Source: Candidatus Heimdallarchaeota archaeon LC_3
GTDB lineage: Archaea > Asgardarchaeota > Heimdallarchaeia > Hodarchaeales > LC-3
NCBI GenBank assembly: GCA_001940645.1
Contig: MDVS01000029.1
Coordinates: forward strand, 1 to 44,036
Direction: 5' to 3'
Length of the DNA: 44,036 bases
Shown one piece after another: positions 27,409 to 34,491 of this stretch (position 1 is the first letter of the stretch; every line of letters starts with the position of its first letter). The position numbers and the translations under genes are program-made. The notes under the pieces were generated by a model that worked only from the letters and a program-made list of their open reading frames with translations, made no database searches and was not told the DNA's origin.

Positions 27409-28332
27409 ATGACACATACTCATTTTCAACATTTTGAAAAAAAATTAGTAGAAAATGATCCTGTGTCAATAAAATCGAGTTCAATTTTCATTGTTTTTAT
27501 TTTTACAGTAATTTTTCTTGTAGTGGAGATAGTTGGAGGGATAATTTCTGGAAGTCTGTCATTAATAGCAGATGGATTCCACATGACAACTGATGCATTT
27601 GCATTAGGTCTTACCTTAATTGCTTTCTGGATCAGTCAAAAACCTACAGAACCCACACATACTTTTGGATTCAGGAGAGCTGAGATTATCGCTGCTTTAT
27701 TGAATGGTGTATTATTAATAATATTGAGCCTTATAATCGTTATAGGAGCACTTAGTAGATTTAACACTAATTATGAAATAGATTCGGGTTTAATGTTTTA
27801 TATAGCTTTAGTTGGACTTCTTATAAATTTTTTTGGAATGTATAAACTAAAGGACGACAGAAAAAGTAATTTAAATATGAGAGGAGCTTTTTTGCACTTA
27901 GTCGGTGATACATTAGGATCTCTAGGAGCGTTATCAGCTGCTGTAATAATATTTTTCACAGGAGAGGTTGTAGTAGACATCTTAGTATCATTATTAATAA
28001 TGTTACTATTATTGTATAATGGATTTAATTTATTTAAAGATTCATTGCATATTTTAATGGAAGGGACACCAGAAGGGTTGGATGTTAAAAAAATTGAAAG
28101 TGAAATTCTTGGAGTAAAAGGCGTAATTGGTGTTCATGATATGCACGTATGGAGTGTTTCTTCAAACATCAATTCTATATCTTGTCACGTTCGTGTCGAA
28201 GAGCATTCATCATGCCAACCAATATTATTAGAAATACAAAAAATGTTAAAAGAAACTTTCAAAATTAATCATTGTACAGTCCAAATGGAACATTGCCTTC
28301 CCACAGTTGATTATGATTGTGATGATTGTTGA
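27409..28332 (+). CDS. Cation diffusion facilitator, zinc-type (CzcD/ZnT-like)
   Basis: 307 residues, six membrane helices and a cytoplasmic C-terminal domain. The Zn site residues H-x3-D appear in both helices expected: H58-M-T-T-D62 ('ADGFHMTTDAF') and H163-L-V-G-D167. The H/H pattern favours Zn2+ (or Co/Cd) over Mn. The C-terminal domain has 'GVIGVHDMHVWSVSS' as in this family, and ends in a Cys/His/Asp-rich tail ('HCTVQMEHCLPTVDYDCDDC'). It exports metal by proton antiport and normally works as a dimer. ATG at 27409. Confidence 0.92.
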   Translation: MTHTHFQHFEKKLVENDPVSIKSSSIFIVFIFTVIFLVVEIVGGIISGSLSLIADGFHMTTDAFALGLTLIAFWISQKPTEPTHTFGFRRAEIIAALLNGVLLIILSLIIVIGALSRFNTNYEIDSGLMFYIALVGLLINFFGMYKLKDDRKSNLNMRGAFLHLVGDTLGSLGALSAAVIIFFTGEVVVDILVSLLIMLLLLYNGFNLFKDSLHILMEGTPEGLDVKKIESEILGVKGVIGVHDMHVWSVSSNINSISCHVRVEEHSSCQPILLEIQKMLKETFKINHCTVQMEHCLPTVDYDCDDC

Positions 28333-28464
28333 AATTTTTTACAGCTCTTCGTATAAAAACAAATATTGAAAGGAAAAGTAAAAAAATTAAACCAAAAAAG
28401 AAGATTAGAGAATTAAAAATATTCTCTAGAATTTTTATTGTGGATATTAGAGAAAAGTTCTTTC

Positions 28465-28677
28465 TTATCGTTCTGAAGCTAATTTAATATCGTCAGCTTT
28501 GACGGTTTTACGACCAGAGTGTCGGGCAATTTCAACTGCGTATCGTGCAATTGATAAACCTTTTTCTGTCATAATTTCGTTAAATCTTGTTACTGCGTCT
28601 GCACTGACTCTGAAAGCACCAGCGTCTCTAATCAATTTCTCAATTTGAGAATTTGCAAATTTTACCATTCTTGCCAT
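28465..28677 (-). CDS. Archaeal histone (copy 1)
   Basis: A histone-fold DNA-packaging protein of 70 residues. Features: 'IEKLIRDAGAFRVSADAVTRFNEIM' (helix 1 to helix 2), long central helix, and C-terminal 'RKTVKADDIKLASER' (the R-x-T-x4-D pattern). The frame is open to a GTG at 28695, but AAAGGT (28684-28689) sits about 6 nt before the ATG at 28677 and gives the normal archaeal length, so I start there. It differs from copy 2 at 8 of the 76 residues compared from the GTG codons. It has the same conserved leader as copy 2. Confidence 0.93.
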   Translation of the reverse strand: MARMVKFANSQIEKLIRDAGAFRVSADAVTRFNEIMTEKGLSIARYAVEIARHSGRKTVKADDIKLASER

Positions 28678-28690
28678 TTTTATTACCTTT

Positions 28691-28848
28691 GACACGTTTT
28701 TTTTGTAGACGATTATCTGATTTTTAGGAAAGATTTTCTAGCCTACTACTCACAACTTTATTAATGGATTTATAAATATTTTGATATTCTGACATGGTTA
28801 AGTGTCTCATAGAAATTTTCATGATACTTGATTCATAGTAATAAGAAT
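28691..28848 (-). repeat. Conserved histone leader, copy 1
   Basis: The block upstream of histone copy 1 matches 29504-29663 with about 4 substitutions and 2 single-base indels. It is thus better conserved (about 96%) than the histone frame itself (19 differences in 231 bases counted by eye, about 92%). It contains a TATA-like ATATTTATAAAT (minus strand) and a 32-codon ORF. Weaker similarity continues to about 28960. Function unknown: promoter plus leader, small peptide, or recent gene conversion. Confidence 0.75.
28724..28822 (-). CDS. Possible 32-residue small ORF in histone leader, copy 1
   Basis: ATG 28822 to TAA 28724-28726. The peptide begins 'MKISMRHLTMSEYQ' and ends 'VVSSRLENLS'. Compared with the copy at 29539-29637 there are 3 base changes: two synonymous and one Lys-to-Glu. 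The two indels between the leaders fall outside the ORF. That pattern is compatible with coding, but three changes are too few to prove it. No Shine-Dalgarno is evident, and the histone TATA-like sequence lies within it, so it may be untranslated. Confidence 0.3.
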   Translation of the reverse strand: MKISMRHLTMSEYQNIYKSINKVVSSRLENLS

Positions 28849-29277
28849 ATTTGGATGATCTTCAAAAGAGACCTAATTCAAATTTAATCTTTTCTCATCT
28901 GTCTAATTATTAAACTAATTGTTGAGAGAGTTAGAATTATTTTTATAATGATTTTAGTGCCTTTTTTTATGAAAAAATAACCCTAGAGTGACAAATTGTA
29001 TTTGAAAATTTAAGTATATGACAATTAATTGATAGCAGCAATTTTGGATTTATAATTTTTAATAATTTTTATGCATATCACATATTATAATTAAGTAGAG
29101 ATAAGCTTTGATATTGTCGGTATTTTATTGAAATATTAAAGGAACACTTAGATTGTCTCTTCAATAAATTGATTTTTAAAAAAATGCCTTCAATTTAATT
29201 AAAAAGATGAGAAAACTCATTTTCTTTGAGCTTGATCTCTAGAAATATCATTAAAAAATTTATAGAAAAGTTGTATC
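28849..29277. other. Spacer between the two histone units
   Basis: About 430 AT-rich bases. Its first ~110 bases still resemble the sequence beyond the second histone leader ('CTCATCTGTCTAATTATTAAA' region and a poly-T run), so the duplicated segment once reached at least about 28960. The rest shows no ORF or structure I can support. Confidence 0.45.
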
Positions 29278-29490
29278 TTATCGTTCTGAAGCTAATTTAA
29301 CATCATCAGCTTTGACGGTTTTACGACCAGAGTGTCGGGCAATTTCAACTGCGTATCGTGCAATTGTTAAACCTTTTTCTGTCATAATGTCGTTAAATTT
29401 TGTAACAGCTTTAGCGCTGACTCGAAATGCACCAGCATCTCTAATCAATTTCTCAATTTGAGAATTTGCGAATTTTACCATTTTTACCAT
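29278..29490 (-). CDS. Archaeal histone (copy 2)
   Basis: 70-residue histone-fold protein, paralogue of the gene at 28465-28677 in the same orientation, 813 bases away. Differences fall at Lys/Thr, Ala/Val and Arg/Lys near the N-terminus, Asp33Lys, Arg37Lys, Glu40Asp, Ser48Thr and Ile70Val (GTG-based numbering). The Asp33Lys charge reversal, in the loop after helix 1, could alter DNA or dimer-dimer contacts. The same AAAGGT Shine-Dalgarno sets the ATG start at 29490. Confidence 0.93.
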   Translation of the reverse strand: MVKMVKFANSQIEKLIRDAGAFRVSAKAVTKFNDIMTEKGLTIARYAVEIARHSGRKTVKADDVKLASER

Positions 29491-29503
29491 TGTTATTACC
29501 TTT

Positions 29504-29663
29504 GACACGTTTTTTTTTGTAGACGAATTATCTGATTTTTAGGAAAGATTTTCTAGTCTACTACTCACAACTTCATTAATGGATTTATAAATATTTTGAT
29601 ATTCTGACATAGTTAAGTGTCTCATAGAAATTTTCATGATACTTGATTCATAGTAAAAAGAAT
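29504..29663 (-). repeat. Conserved histone leader, copy 2
   Basis: Second copy of the leader described at 28691-28848, in the same position relative to histone copy 2. Carries the same TATA-like sequence and the 32-codon frame (29539-29637). Two single-base insertions relative to copy 1 (one T, one A) lie between the small ORF and the histone start. Confidence 0.75.
29539..29637 (-). CDS. Possible 32-residue small ORF in histone leader, copy 2
   Basis: ATG 29637 to TAA 29539-29541. Same peptide as copy 1 except Lys-to-Glu in 'SINEVVSS'. The same caveats apply: no Shine-Dalgarno is seen, and the conservation may serve the promoter and leader rather than a peptide. Confidence 0.3.
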   Translation of the reverse strand: MKISMRHLTMSEYQNIYKSINEVVSSRLENLS

Positions 29664-30493
29664 TTTCTAATGTTATTCGTAAGAGACCTAATTCAAATTT
29701 AATCTCTTCTCATCTGTCTAATTATTAAAATAATAATTGAGAAGGTTAGAATTCCTGTTAAAAGAAATTTCATGCCTTTTTTTAACTAAAAATGGATATA
29801 GATATCAAAATCCTAATTTAACTTTTGAACATTTCAATATAACTAGCTAGCAGCAATCAAACAATTATAAAATGTGTGTTTTTTATTCCAACAAACAAAT
29901 TATGACTAAACAAAATAAAACCGAGATAATGTCGGAATTACAATTCGTTAATTGTTACATAATTTCTTAAATGTCAAATTGATAAGGAAATTTTAAAAGA
30001 TAGATAAATGTAAATCCTTGTTAATAATAAAACCAAATTTAAAAGTTATACTCATAAATTGGACCTAATTTTTTTCTATATTTTTTCTACATCATTTTTT
30101 ATATGTCGTATCAAAATATTTGATAAAATTTCTCTTTCTATATTTTTTTCTATCATATTTGTTAGTAATTTGGTGTTAGACATAATTTTTTACAATTTTT
30201 CATCAATTTCAAAATAAGAATGTTAAATAATATCTCTTATCATATCTAATCATCTAATAACCTCACTCAATTCCCTTGAAATAAGTCTTTAATGCTTCTT
30301 TTTGTCTACTCATGTTTTGTACTGATTTTTTAATTTTGGTATCCGAATTATGCCAATTTCTTTAATGAAAAACTATTTAAATGATGTTTTACATAGTATA
30401 AATTGTTAGAAAAGAAATAAGATCAAATATACTTATAATCAATTTGATGAAAATCTGAAATATTATTTCTAAAAATTTAGAGGGTAACAAAAA
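29664..30493. other. Long gene-free AT-rich region
   Basis: About 830 bases between histone copy 2 and the wHTH gene. The first ~120 bases keep weaker similarity to 28849-28960. A 35-codon minus-strand frame (30076-30183) exists but has no support. AGAGGGT at about 30479-30485 is the Shine-Dalgarno of the next gene. No RNA gene or repeat array recognised. Confidence 0.45.
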
Positions 30494-30742
30494 ATGGATG
30501 AAAATCACAAAATAAATGATTTATCAGACACAGAATTGATAATATATAATATTATCACAAAAGAACCAAAAAAAGAATTGAAACCGACAGAACTTGTTCG
30601 GATAACAAAACTTTCTCCCAGAAAAATTAGAACAGCCTTAAAAAGGCTTGAGGAAAAGGAATTAGTATCTAAAAAGCCAGATTTTATGGATTTGCGAAGT
30701 CATTTGTACTATATAGAAAATTCCCAAGAACAGACAGTTTGA
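30494..30742 (+). CDS. Small winged-helix (MarR/TrmB-like) regulator
   Basis: 82 residues, essentially one winged helix: 'LSDTELIIYNIITKEPKKELKPTELVRITKLSPRKIRTALKRLEEKELVSKKPD' (helix-turn-helix at about 33-57, then the wing, 'LRSHLYYI'). This is the pattern of archaeal MarR/TrmB-type DNA-binding proteins without an effector domain. ATG start with AGAGGGT about 9 nt upstream. The next gene's promoter, 120-150 bases downstream, carries a large inverted repeat that is a candidate target; this link is inference. Confidence 0.82.
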   Translation: MDENHKINDLSDTELIIYNIITKEPKKELKPTELVRITKLSPRKIRTALKRLEEKELVSKKPDFMDLRSHLYYIENSQEQTV

Positions 30743-30864
30743 ATTTAAGAATTATATTTAAACATTTAGCAAATTCTGCTTTGAATTCAATATTTCTTTT
30801 CAATTTTCCAACTGATAGCTTATTTATCAATTTAGGTGGTAATCATTTCTTCCTTACAAAGGGT

Positions 30865-30891
30865 TATAATATAACCTTAAGTTATATTATA
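30865..30891 (+). promoter_or_regulatory. Long inverted repeat at the promoter of the thioredoxin-like gene
   Basis: A perfect inverted repeat with 11-base arms (TATAATATAAC at 30865-30875 and its complement GTTATATTATA at 30881-30891) around the spacer CTTAA. Its right arm runs into a TATA-like box (TTATATATAAA, about 30887-30897), and the ATG of the next gene is 31 bases further on. This is a good position for a repressor site. The AACCTTAA core resembles the ArsR-operon palindrome at 10287-10298. Confidence 0.5.
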
Positions 30892-30921
30892 TATAAATAA
30901 TTGATAAGGAAAAATAAAACA

Positions 30922-31539
30922 ATGATTCTAATTAACAGGTGCGATTTCAATAAAAATTATGAAAATGGTTTGAAATACATAGATTTCGTCAATGATGCTG
31001 AAAAAGAAGATCACATAAAAAAATATAATCTTTATTATAAAAGAGCAGTACTTCCAAAGTATATTAGTGAGTTTTTCAGCGGGATGACTTACGATGTCAA
31101 AGCAATAATTGTTTCTGCTCATTGGTGTTTTGATTGTCAAGTAACTTTGCCTATTATCGAGAAATTAAGAGAAGCTTCTCAAGGTAAGTTTGATTATCGA
31201 TTATTTAAAAAAGAAAAACATATGCAGCTATTAGATCCAACAAATGGGGGAGAAAAGATTCCTTATGTTATTTTATTTAGTCAAGACGGATATTTGATAG
31301 ATCGTTGGATTGAAAGACCCACAATTATTTACGAGTATTATGGTGAACTAAGAAGAAAAATTGGATGGGAAACAAAGGACTTTTATCGAGAATACCGAAA
31401 AGGGTACTTACAAAAGTATTCTGAATTCAACAATGCAATAGTTTCAGATCTTTTAGATAAATTCAAGAGAGCTAACGCGATTATGTCAACAAGCCCAAGA
31501 ATTAATAATTCTTTACAAATGTCTATTCCTCTTGGATAG
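30922..31539 (+). CDS. Thioredoxin-like protein
   Basis: 205 residues. Thioredoxin fold with active site W-C69-F-D-C72 in 'IIVSAHWCFDCQVTLPII' and the cis-Pro loop 'GGEKIPYVILFSQDG'. N- and C-terminal extensions of about 55 and 60 residues go beyond a plain thioredoxin (about 105). The C-terminal 'RKIGWETKDFYREYRKGYLQKYSEF' helix is seen in some thioredoxin-family proteins of unknown partner. TTG at 30901 would add seven residues; AAGGA at 30906-30910 better fits ATG 30922. Probably a cytoplasmic thiol reductase. Confidence 0.85.
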   Translation: MILINRCDFNKNYENGLKYIDFVNDAEKEDHIKKYNLYYKRAVLPKYISEFFSGMTYDVKAIIVSAHWCFDCQVTLPIIEKLREASQGKFDYRLFKKEKHMQLLDPTNGGEKIPYVILFSQDGYLIDRWIERPTIIYEYYGELRRKIGWETKDFYREYRKGYLQKYSEFNNAIVSDLLDKFKRANAIMSTSPRINNSLQMSIPLG

Positions 31540-31729
31540 CATAAAAGTATTTTAAACTTCTTTTGAAGTTATATTTTATAAAATCAGACCTTTTCTTTCG
31601 AATTAAAAATCAGTTCGACCTAATATGCTAACCAAAAGAATAATATATTTTCTTGAGAACTTGATTAAATAATTTCATATTACCAAACTAATTGTAAAAA
31701 TCTATCAACAACTGGGAGAAATAACATAA

Positions 31730-32494
31730 ATGGCTTTATCTGATATATCTTTTGTATCTGGCTTAACTGCGTTGCTTATTGTTTTCACATCAATTGTTTT
31801 AGGTATTTATCTATTGTCTTCTTACCGGAAATCAAAGTCCTATCAAACTCTTTCACTAGGATTAACTATCTTCAGTGTAGGATGGGTTTGGTCAAGTATT
31901 AGTATGAATTTCTTGTTAATGATATTTGATATGGATCCGTTACCTCGAATACATTATGTTATGGTTTTTGCTTGGGCACCAGTAGTTGGTTTAATAGGAA
32001 CTACTTATTTAGTTACTTCGCTTCTTAAGCCAAGTTTGGTTAAACCACTCGGAATAATTGTGATTGTCTTAGGTGCTATTGAAATATTTTTAATGTATGT
32101 TTTAGTACCTTTCACCGAGATTATTAATTTGCAAGATGTAATTCAATTTGCATCGGGACTTCCACAAGAGGAGCTACCTGACGCAAGCGCGAAGGGATTT
32201 TTACAAATATTTAGTGCAATAGCAATTATATCAATGTTGATATCAGGGTTGTTCTTTTTGTACACAGGATTAAAAACTGACATCTCTTTTGTAAAAGCAC
32301 GAGGAATTTTTATGGGATTAGGGTTTTCTCTTTTTTCTCCTTTAATTCTTTTTGATACTTTACTGAATCCAGACAATGTAGTCTTTCTATTGATACTAAG
32401 ATTACTAATAATAACTACGCTATTTATAATGGCTATTGGTATAACTTTACCAGGTTTTATTTTTAATAGGTTTGGGATATCAAAACCAAGCTAA
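31730..32494 (+). CDS. Seven-helix membrane protein of unknown function
   Basis: 254 residues with seven hydrophobic helices (about 8-30, 38-60, 70-95, 103-126, 154-180, 187-210 and 216-240) and short loops. The layout resembles the 7TM sensor region found at the N-terminus of some histidine kinases, but no kinase follows. It is not a rhodopsin: helix 7 ('LILRLLIITTLFIMAIGIT') has no retinal-binding Lys. ATG at 31730 after GGGAGA. 372 bases before livK on the same strand; whether it is functionally linked is unknown. Confidence 0.65.
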   Translation: MALSDISFVSGLTALLIVFTSIVLGIYLLSSYRKSKSYQTLSLGLTIFSVGWVWSSISMNFLLMIFDMDPLPRIHYVMVFAWAPVVGLIGTTYLVTSLLKPSLVKPLGIIVIVLGAIEIFLMYVLVPFTEIINLQDVIQFASGLPQEELPDASAKGFLQIFSAIAIISMLISGLFFLYTGLKTDISFVKARGIFMGLGFSLFSPLILFDTLLNPDNVVFLLILRLLIITTLFIMAIGITLPGFIFNRFGISKPS

Positions 32495-32626
32495 CTAATA
32501 AGGAAATTATTTCACTTTTCTTTATATTAATACAATATAATTTCCATTTTTTTCCACATTATCTTTTGATTTTTCTGTCAATACTATTACTCCAGTAATG
32601 TTATGACTTCAGTGCGTCTAAGTTTC

Positions 32627-32644
32627 AATTAGGATATCCTAATT
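32627..32644. promoter_or_regulatory. 18-bp perfect palindrome upstream of livK
   Basis: AATTAGGATATCCTAATT is perfectly self-complementary and lies about 170 bases upstream of the TATA-like box. It contains the half-sites TTAGGA and TCCTAA, which are also in the repeat at 32825-32843. It could be a distal site for an Lrp/AsnC-type or other dimeric regulator; which one is unknown. Confidence 0.45.
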
Positions 32645-32824
32645 AGATAAAAACAATTAGTTTCAAAGTAAAAATTTGTTCTGAATTTTTTAATGAGAAA
32701 ATATCTCATTTACTTTTTAATTTACCAGAATTTCCATTCTAATCAAAGCAAAATCTTTTTGAATGCAAATTCTCCAAACTGGATATCTCAAATCTCATCT
32801 TATTTTTATAAGAAGAGGTTTTTC

Positions 32825-32843
32825 TTTTCCTAAATTAGGAAAA
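32825..32843. promoter_or_regulatory. Inverted repeat at the expected transcription start of livK
   Basis: TTTTCCTAA-A-TTAGGAAAA, arms of 9 with a 1-base centre. It sits about 15-30 bases after the TATA-like box and 23 bases before the livK ATG, i.e. over the expected transcription start, where a bound repressor would block the polymerase. It shares TCCTAA/TTAGGA half-sites with the palindrome at 32627-32644 but in the opposite arrangement. Confidence 0.5.
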
Positions 32844-32866
32844 CAAAATAGAGAGGTAAATAAAAA

Positions 32867-34279
32867 ATGAGAAAAACAAACTATTTATTAATGGGAATGT
32901 TTATATTCTCGCTAATTGCCTTCATCCCTCAAACACACAGCGGATCTGCTGAGGTTGCTGCTCTAACAGCTCCTTCTGCTTTACCAGCTGTTGTCGAGAT
33001 AGGATTCCTATACCCAGCAACTGGAGATTTAGGAGCTATCGGACAGGGATTATTAGACGGAGCAATGGCTGGCGCCTACCGTTTAAACCAAACTTACGAC
33101 TTTAATGTAACTTTAAAAGTTGAAGATACAAAAACAGTACCAGCTGATGCTAAAACTGCTGCTCAAAACCTTATAAGCGGTGGAGTGGAAGTTATAGTCG
33201 GTGCTGCTGCATCTTCTTCAACTATTGCTGCTTCTGAAGTCACCATTGCTAATGAAGTGCCTTTAGTATCATACGCTTCAACTTCTCCTGCTATAACTGC
33301 ATTAGATGATGACGATTATGTTCTCAGAGTAGTTGCTTCTGATGTCTTCCAAGGTGTCGCTTTAGCTCAACTCGCTGATAACCAAAGTATGTCTACAGTC
33401 TATATAATGAACAGAGACGATGCTTACGGTAATGGTGTAGCAGATGAGTTTACAAAAGCATTTGAAAGCTTAGGTGGTACTGTAAACGGAAGAATTCAAT
33501 ATGATCCAACAGCGACTTCCTACGCAACTGAAGTAACTACAGTTAAAGACAATAACCCTGATGGTGTCATCTTAATTGCTTTCCCAACAGATGCAAACGA
33601 AATTTTTGGTGAATTCCAAACACAATTATATGCTACAACTTTCTTCGGAACTGATGGTATTGCTTCTGGTTCAGTAACAAACGCAACAAGCACTAGAGAT
33701 TATTTAAACGGTACTGGAATTACATCTGGCGCTCATTTATATGGTACAACTCCAGCATCTGGCACAGACCCAGGTGGTGAATCCAAATATGATCAATATT
33801 TAGCAGATCTTGTAACAACTAGTGGTCTTCAAGGTGTTTTTGGTGATTATGCTTATGATGCTGTCCTTTTAGTTGGTGCTGCATTAAACGCAACCCAAGA
33901 ATATGATGGCGTTAAAATCCGTGATGCATTATATGTCGAAGCAAATGGTTTAAAAGGTGCAACAGGAGCAAACAAAGCTCTAAACTGTGCAGGTGAACCA
34001 GTTTCTCAAGCATATGATTATTGGAATGCAACTGATTATGCAGTAACCACTCAAGTAGCTAGAGCAGTCGATTTTCCAAGTATTGCACCTGCAACTACTG
34101 AACGTTGTGGTCTAACAGTTGAAACCAATATCGTTACAACCACTGTATTAGATCCCACAACCGTTGTTACAACCGTTGTATCCACTACTACAGTTGCTAC
34201 CCCAGGATTTGAACTTTTGTTCGTTTTAGGTGTTGTAGCACTATTAGCTGTATTTAAATTCAGAAAACAATCTAAATAA
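32867..34279 (+). CDS. livK: Liv-type ABC transporter substrate-binding protein, surface anchored
   Basis: 470 residues: signal peptide (about 1-28, 'LLMGMFIFSLIAFIP'), a type 1 periplasmic-binding fold starting 'VVEIGFLYPATGDLGAIGQG', with 'VIVGAAASSSTIAASEV', 'VPLVSYASTSPAIT', 'YIMNRDDAYGNGVADEF' and 'GTDGIAS', then a Thr/Val-rich linker (about 420-445) and 'TPGFELLFVLGVVALLAV' plus 'FKFRKQ'. The P-G-F, one helix and basic end are like PGF-CTERM tails processed by archaeosortase A. Substrate is likely branched-chain amino acids or related compounds, by family. Its codons are visibly richer in C and G than its neighbours, as in highly expressed genes. Confidence 0.9.
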   Translation: MRKTNYLLMGMFIFSLIAFIPQTHSGSAEVAALTAPSALPAVVEIGFLYPATGDLGAIGQGLLDGAMAGAYRLNQTYDFNVTLKVEDTKTVPADAKTAAQNLISGGVEVIVGAAASSSTIAASEVTIANEVPLVSYASTSPAITALDDDDYVLRVVASDVFQGVALAQLADNQSMSTVYIMNRDDAYGNGVADEFTKAFESLGGTVNGRIQYDPTATSYATEVTTVKDNNPDGVILIAFPTDANEIFGEFQTQLYATTFFGTDGIASGSVTNATSTRDYLNGTGITSGAHLYGTTPASGTDPGGESKYDQYLADLVTTSGLQGVFGDYAYDAVLLVGAALNATQEYDGVKIRDALYVEANGLKGATGANKALNCAGEPVSQAYDYWNATDYAVTTQVARAVDFPSIAPATTERCGLTVETNIVTTTVLDPTTVVTTVVSTTTVATPGFELLFVLGVVALLAVFKFRKQSK

Positions 34280-34282
34280 TTT

Positions 34283-34313
34283 AAGATTATATTTTAATCT
34301 TATTATTTTTTCT
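34283..34313 (+). terminator. Hairpin plus T-tract after livK
   Basis: AAGATTA-TATTT-TAATCTT (7-base stem, 34283-34301) followed by a T-rich run to about 34313. It lies just after the livK stop and before the permease genes. A partial terminator here would let the binding protein be made in excess over the membrane subunits. Confidence 0.5.
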
Positions 34314-34491
34314 TAAAATTTCTTTTTTCATACTTTCTCTCTAATTTAGATAAAATTTCATTATGTTTTGATATTGTTGAGAGAAAATGTTAGGGATAAA
34401 TATTTGAAGTTTTTCAATTGATCTTATTTTTATCTTATTTTTGTTGCTTTTAATTCAGTTTATTATCAATATTACATAGGAGCTTAAATTA

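Larger units (their letters stand above)
32495..32866 (+). promoter_or_regulatory. Control region of the Liv transporter operon
   Basis: About 370 bases with two palindromic elements built on TTAGGA/TCCTAA, a TATA-like TTTTTATAAG (32804-32813 area, embedded in the short hairpin 32798-32813) and the Shine-Dalgarno GAGAGGT before the livK ATG. A transcription start near 32835 would be expected from the TATA position. The elements are described separately. Confidence 0.5.

Noticed and set aside
28465..29508. GTG starts giving 76-residue histones
   Set aside because: AAAGGT lies inside that extension, 6 nt before an ATG that gives the usual archaeal histone length, in both copies.
30076..30183. 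35-codon minus-strand frame in the long gene-free region
   Set aside because: Lys/Ile-rich, low complexity, no Shine-Dalgarno and no second copy to compare; expected by chance in AT-rich DNA.
31730..32494. Possible microbial rhodopsin (seven helices, Asgard context)
   Set aside because: No Lys in helix 7 for retinal attachment and no proton-pump motif in helix 3.
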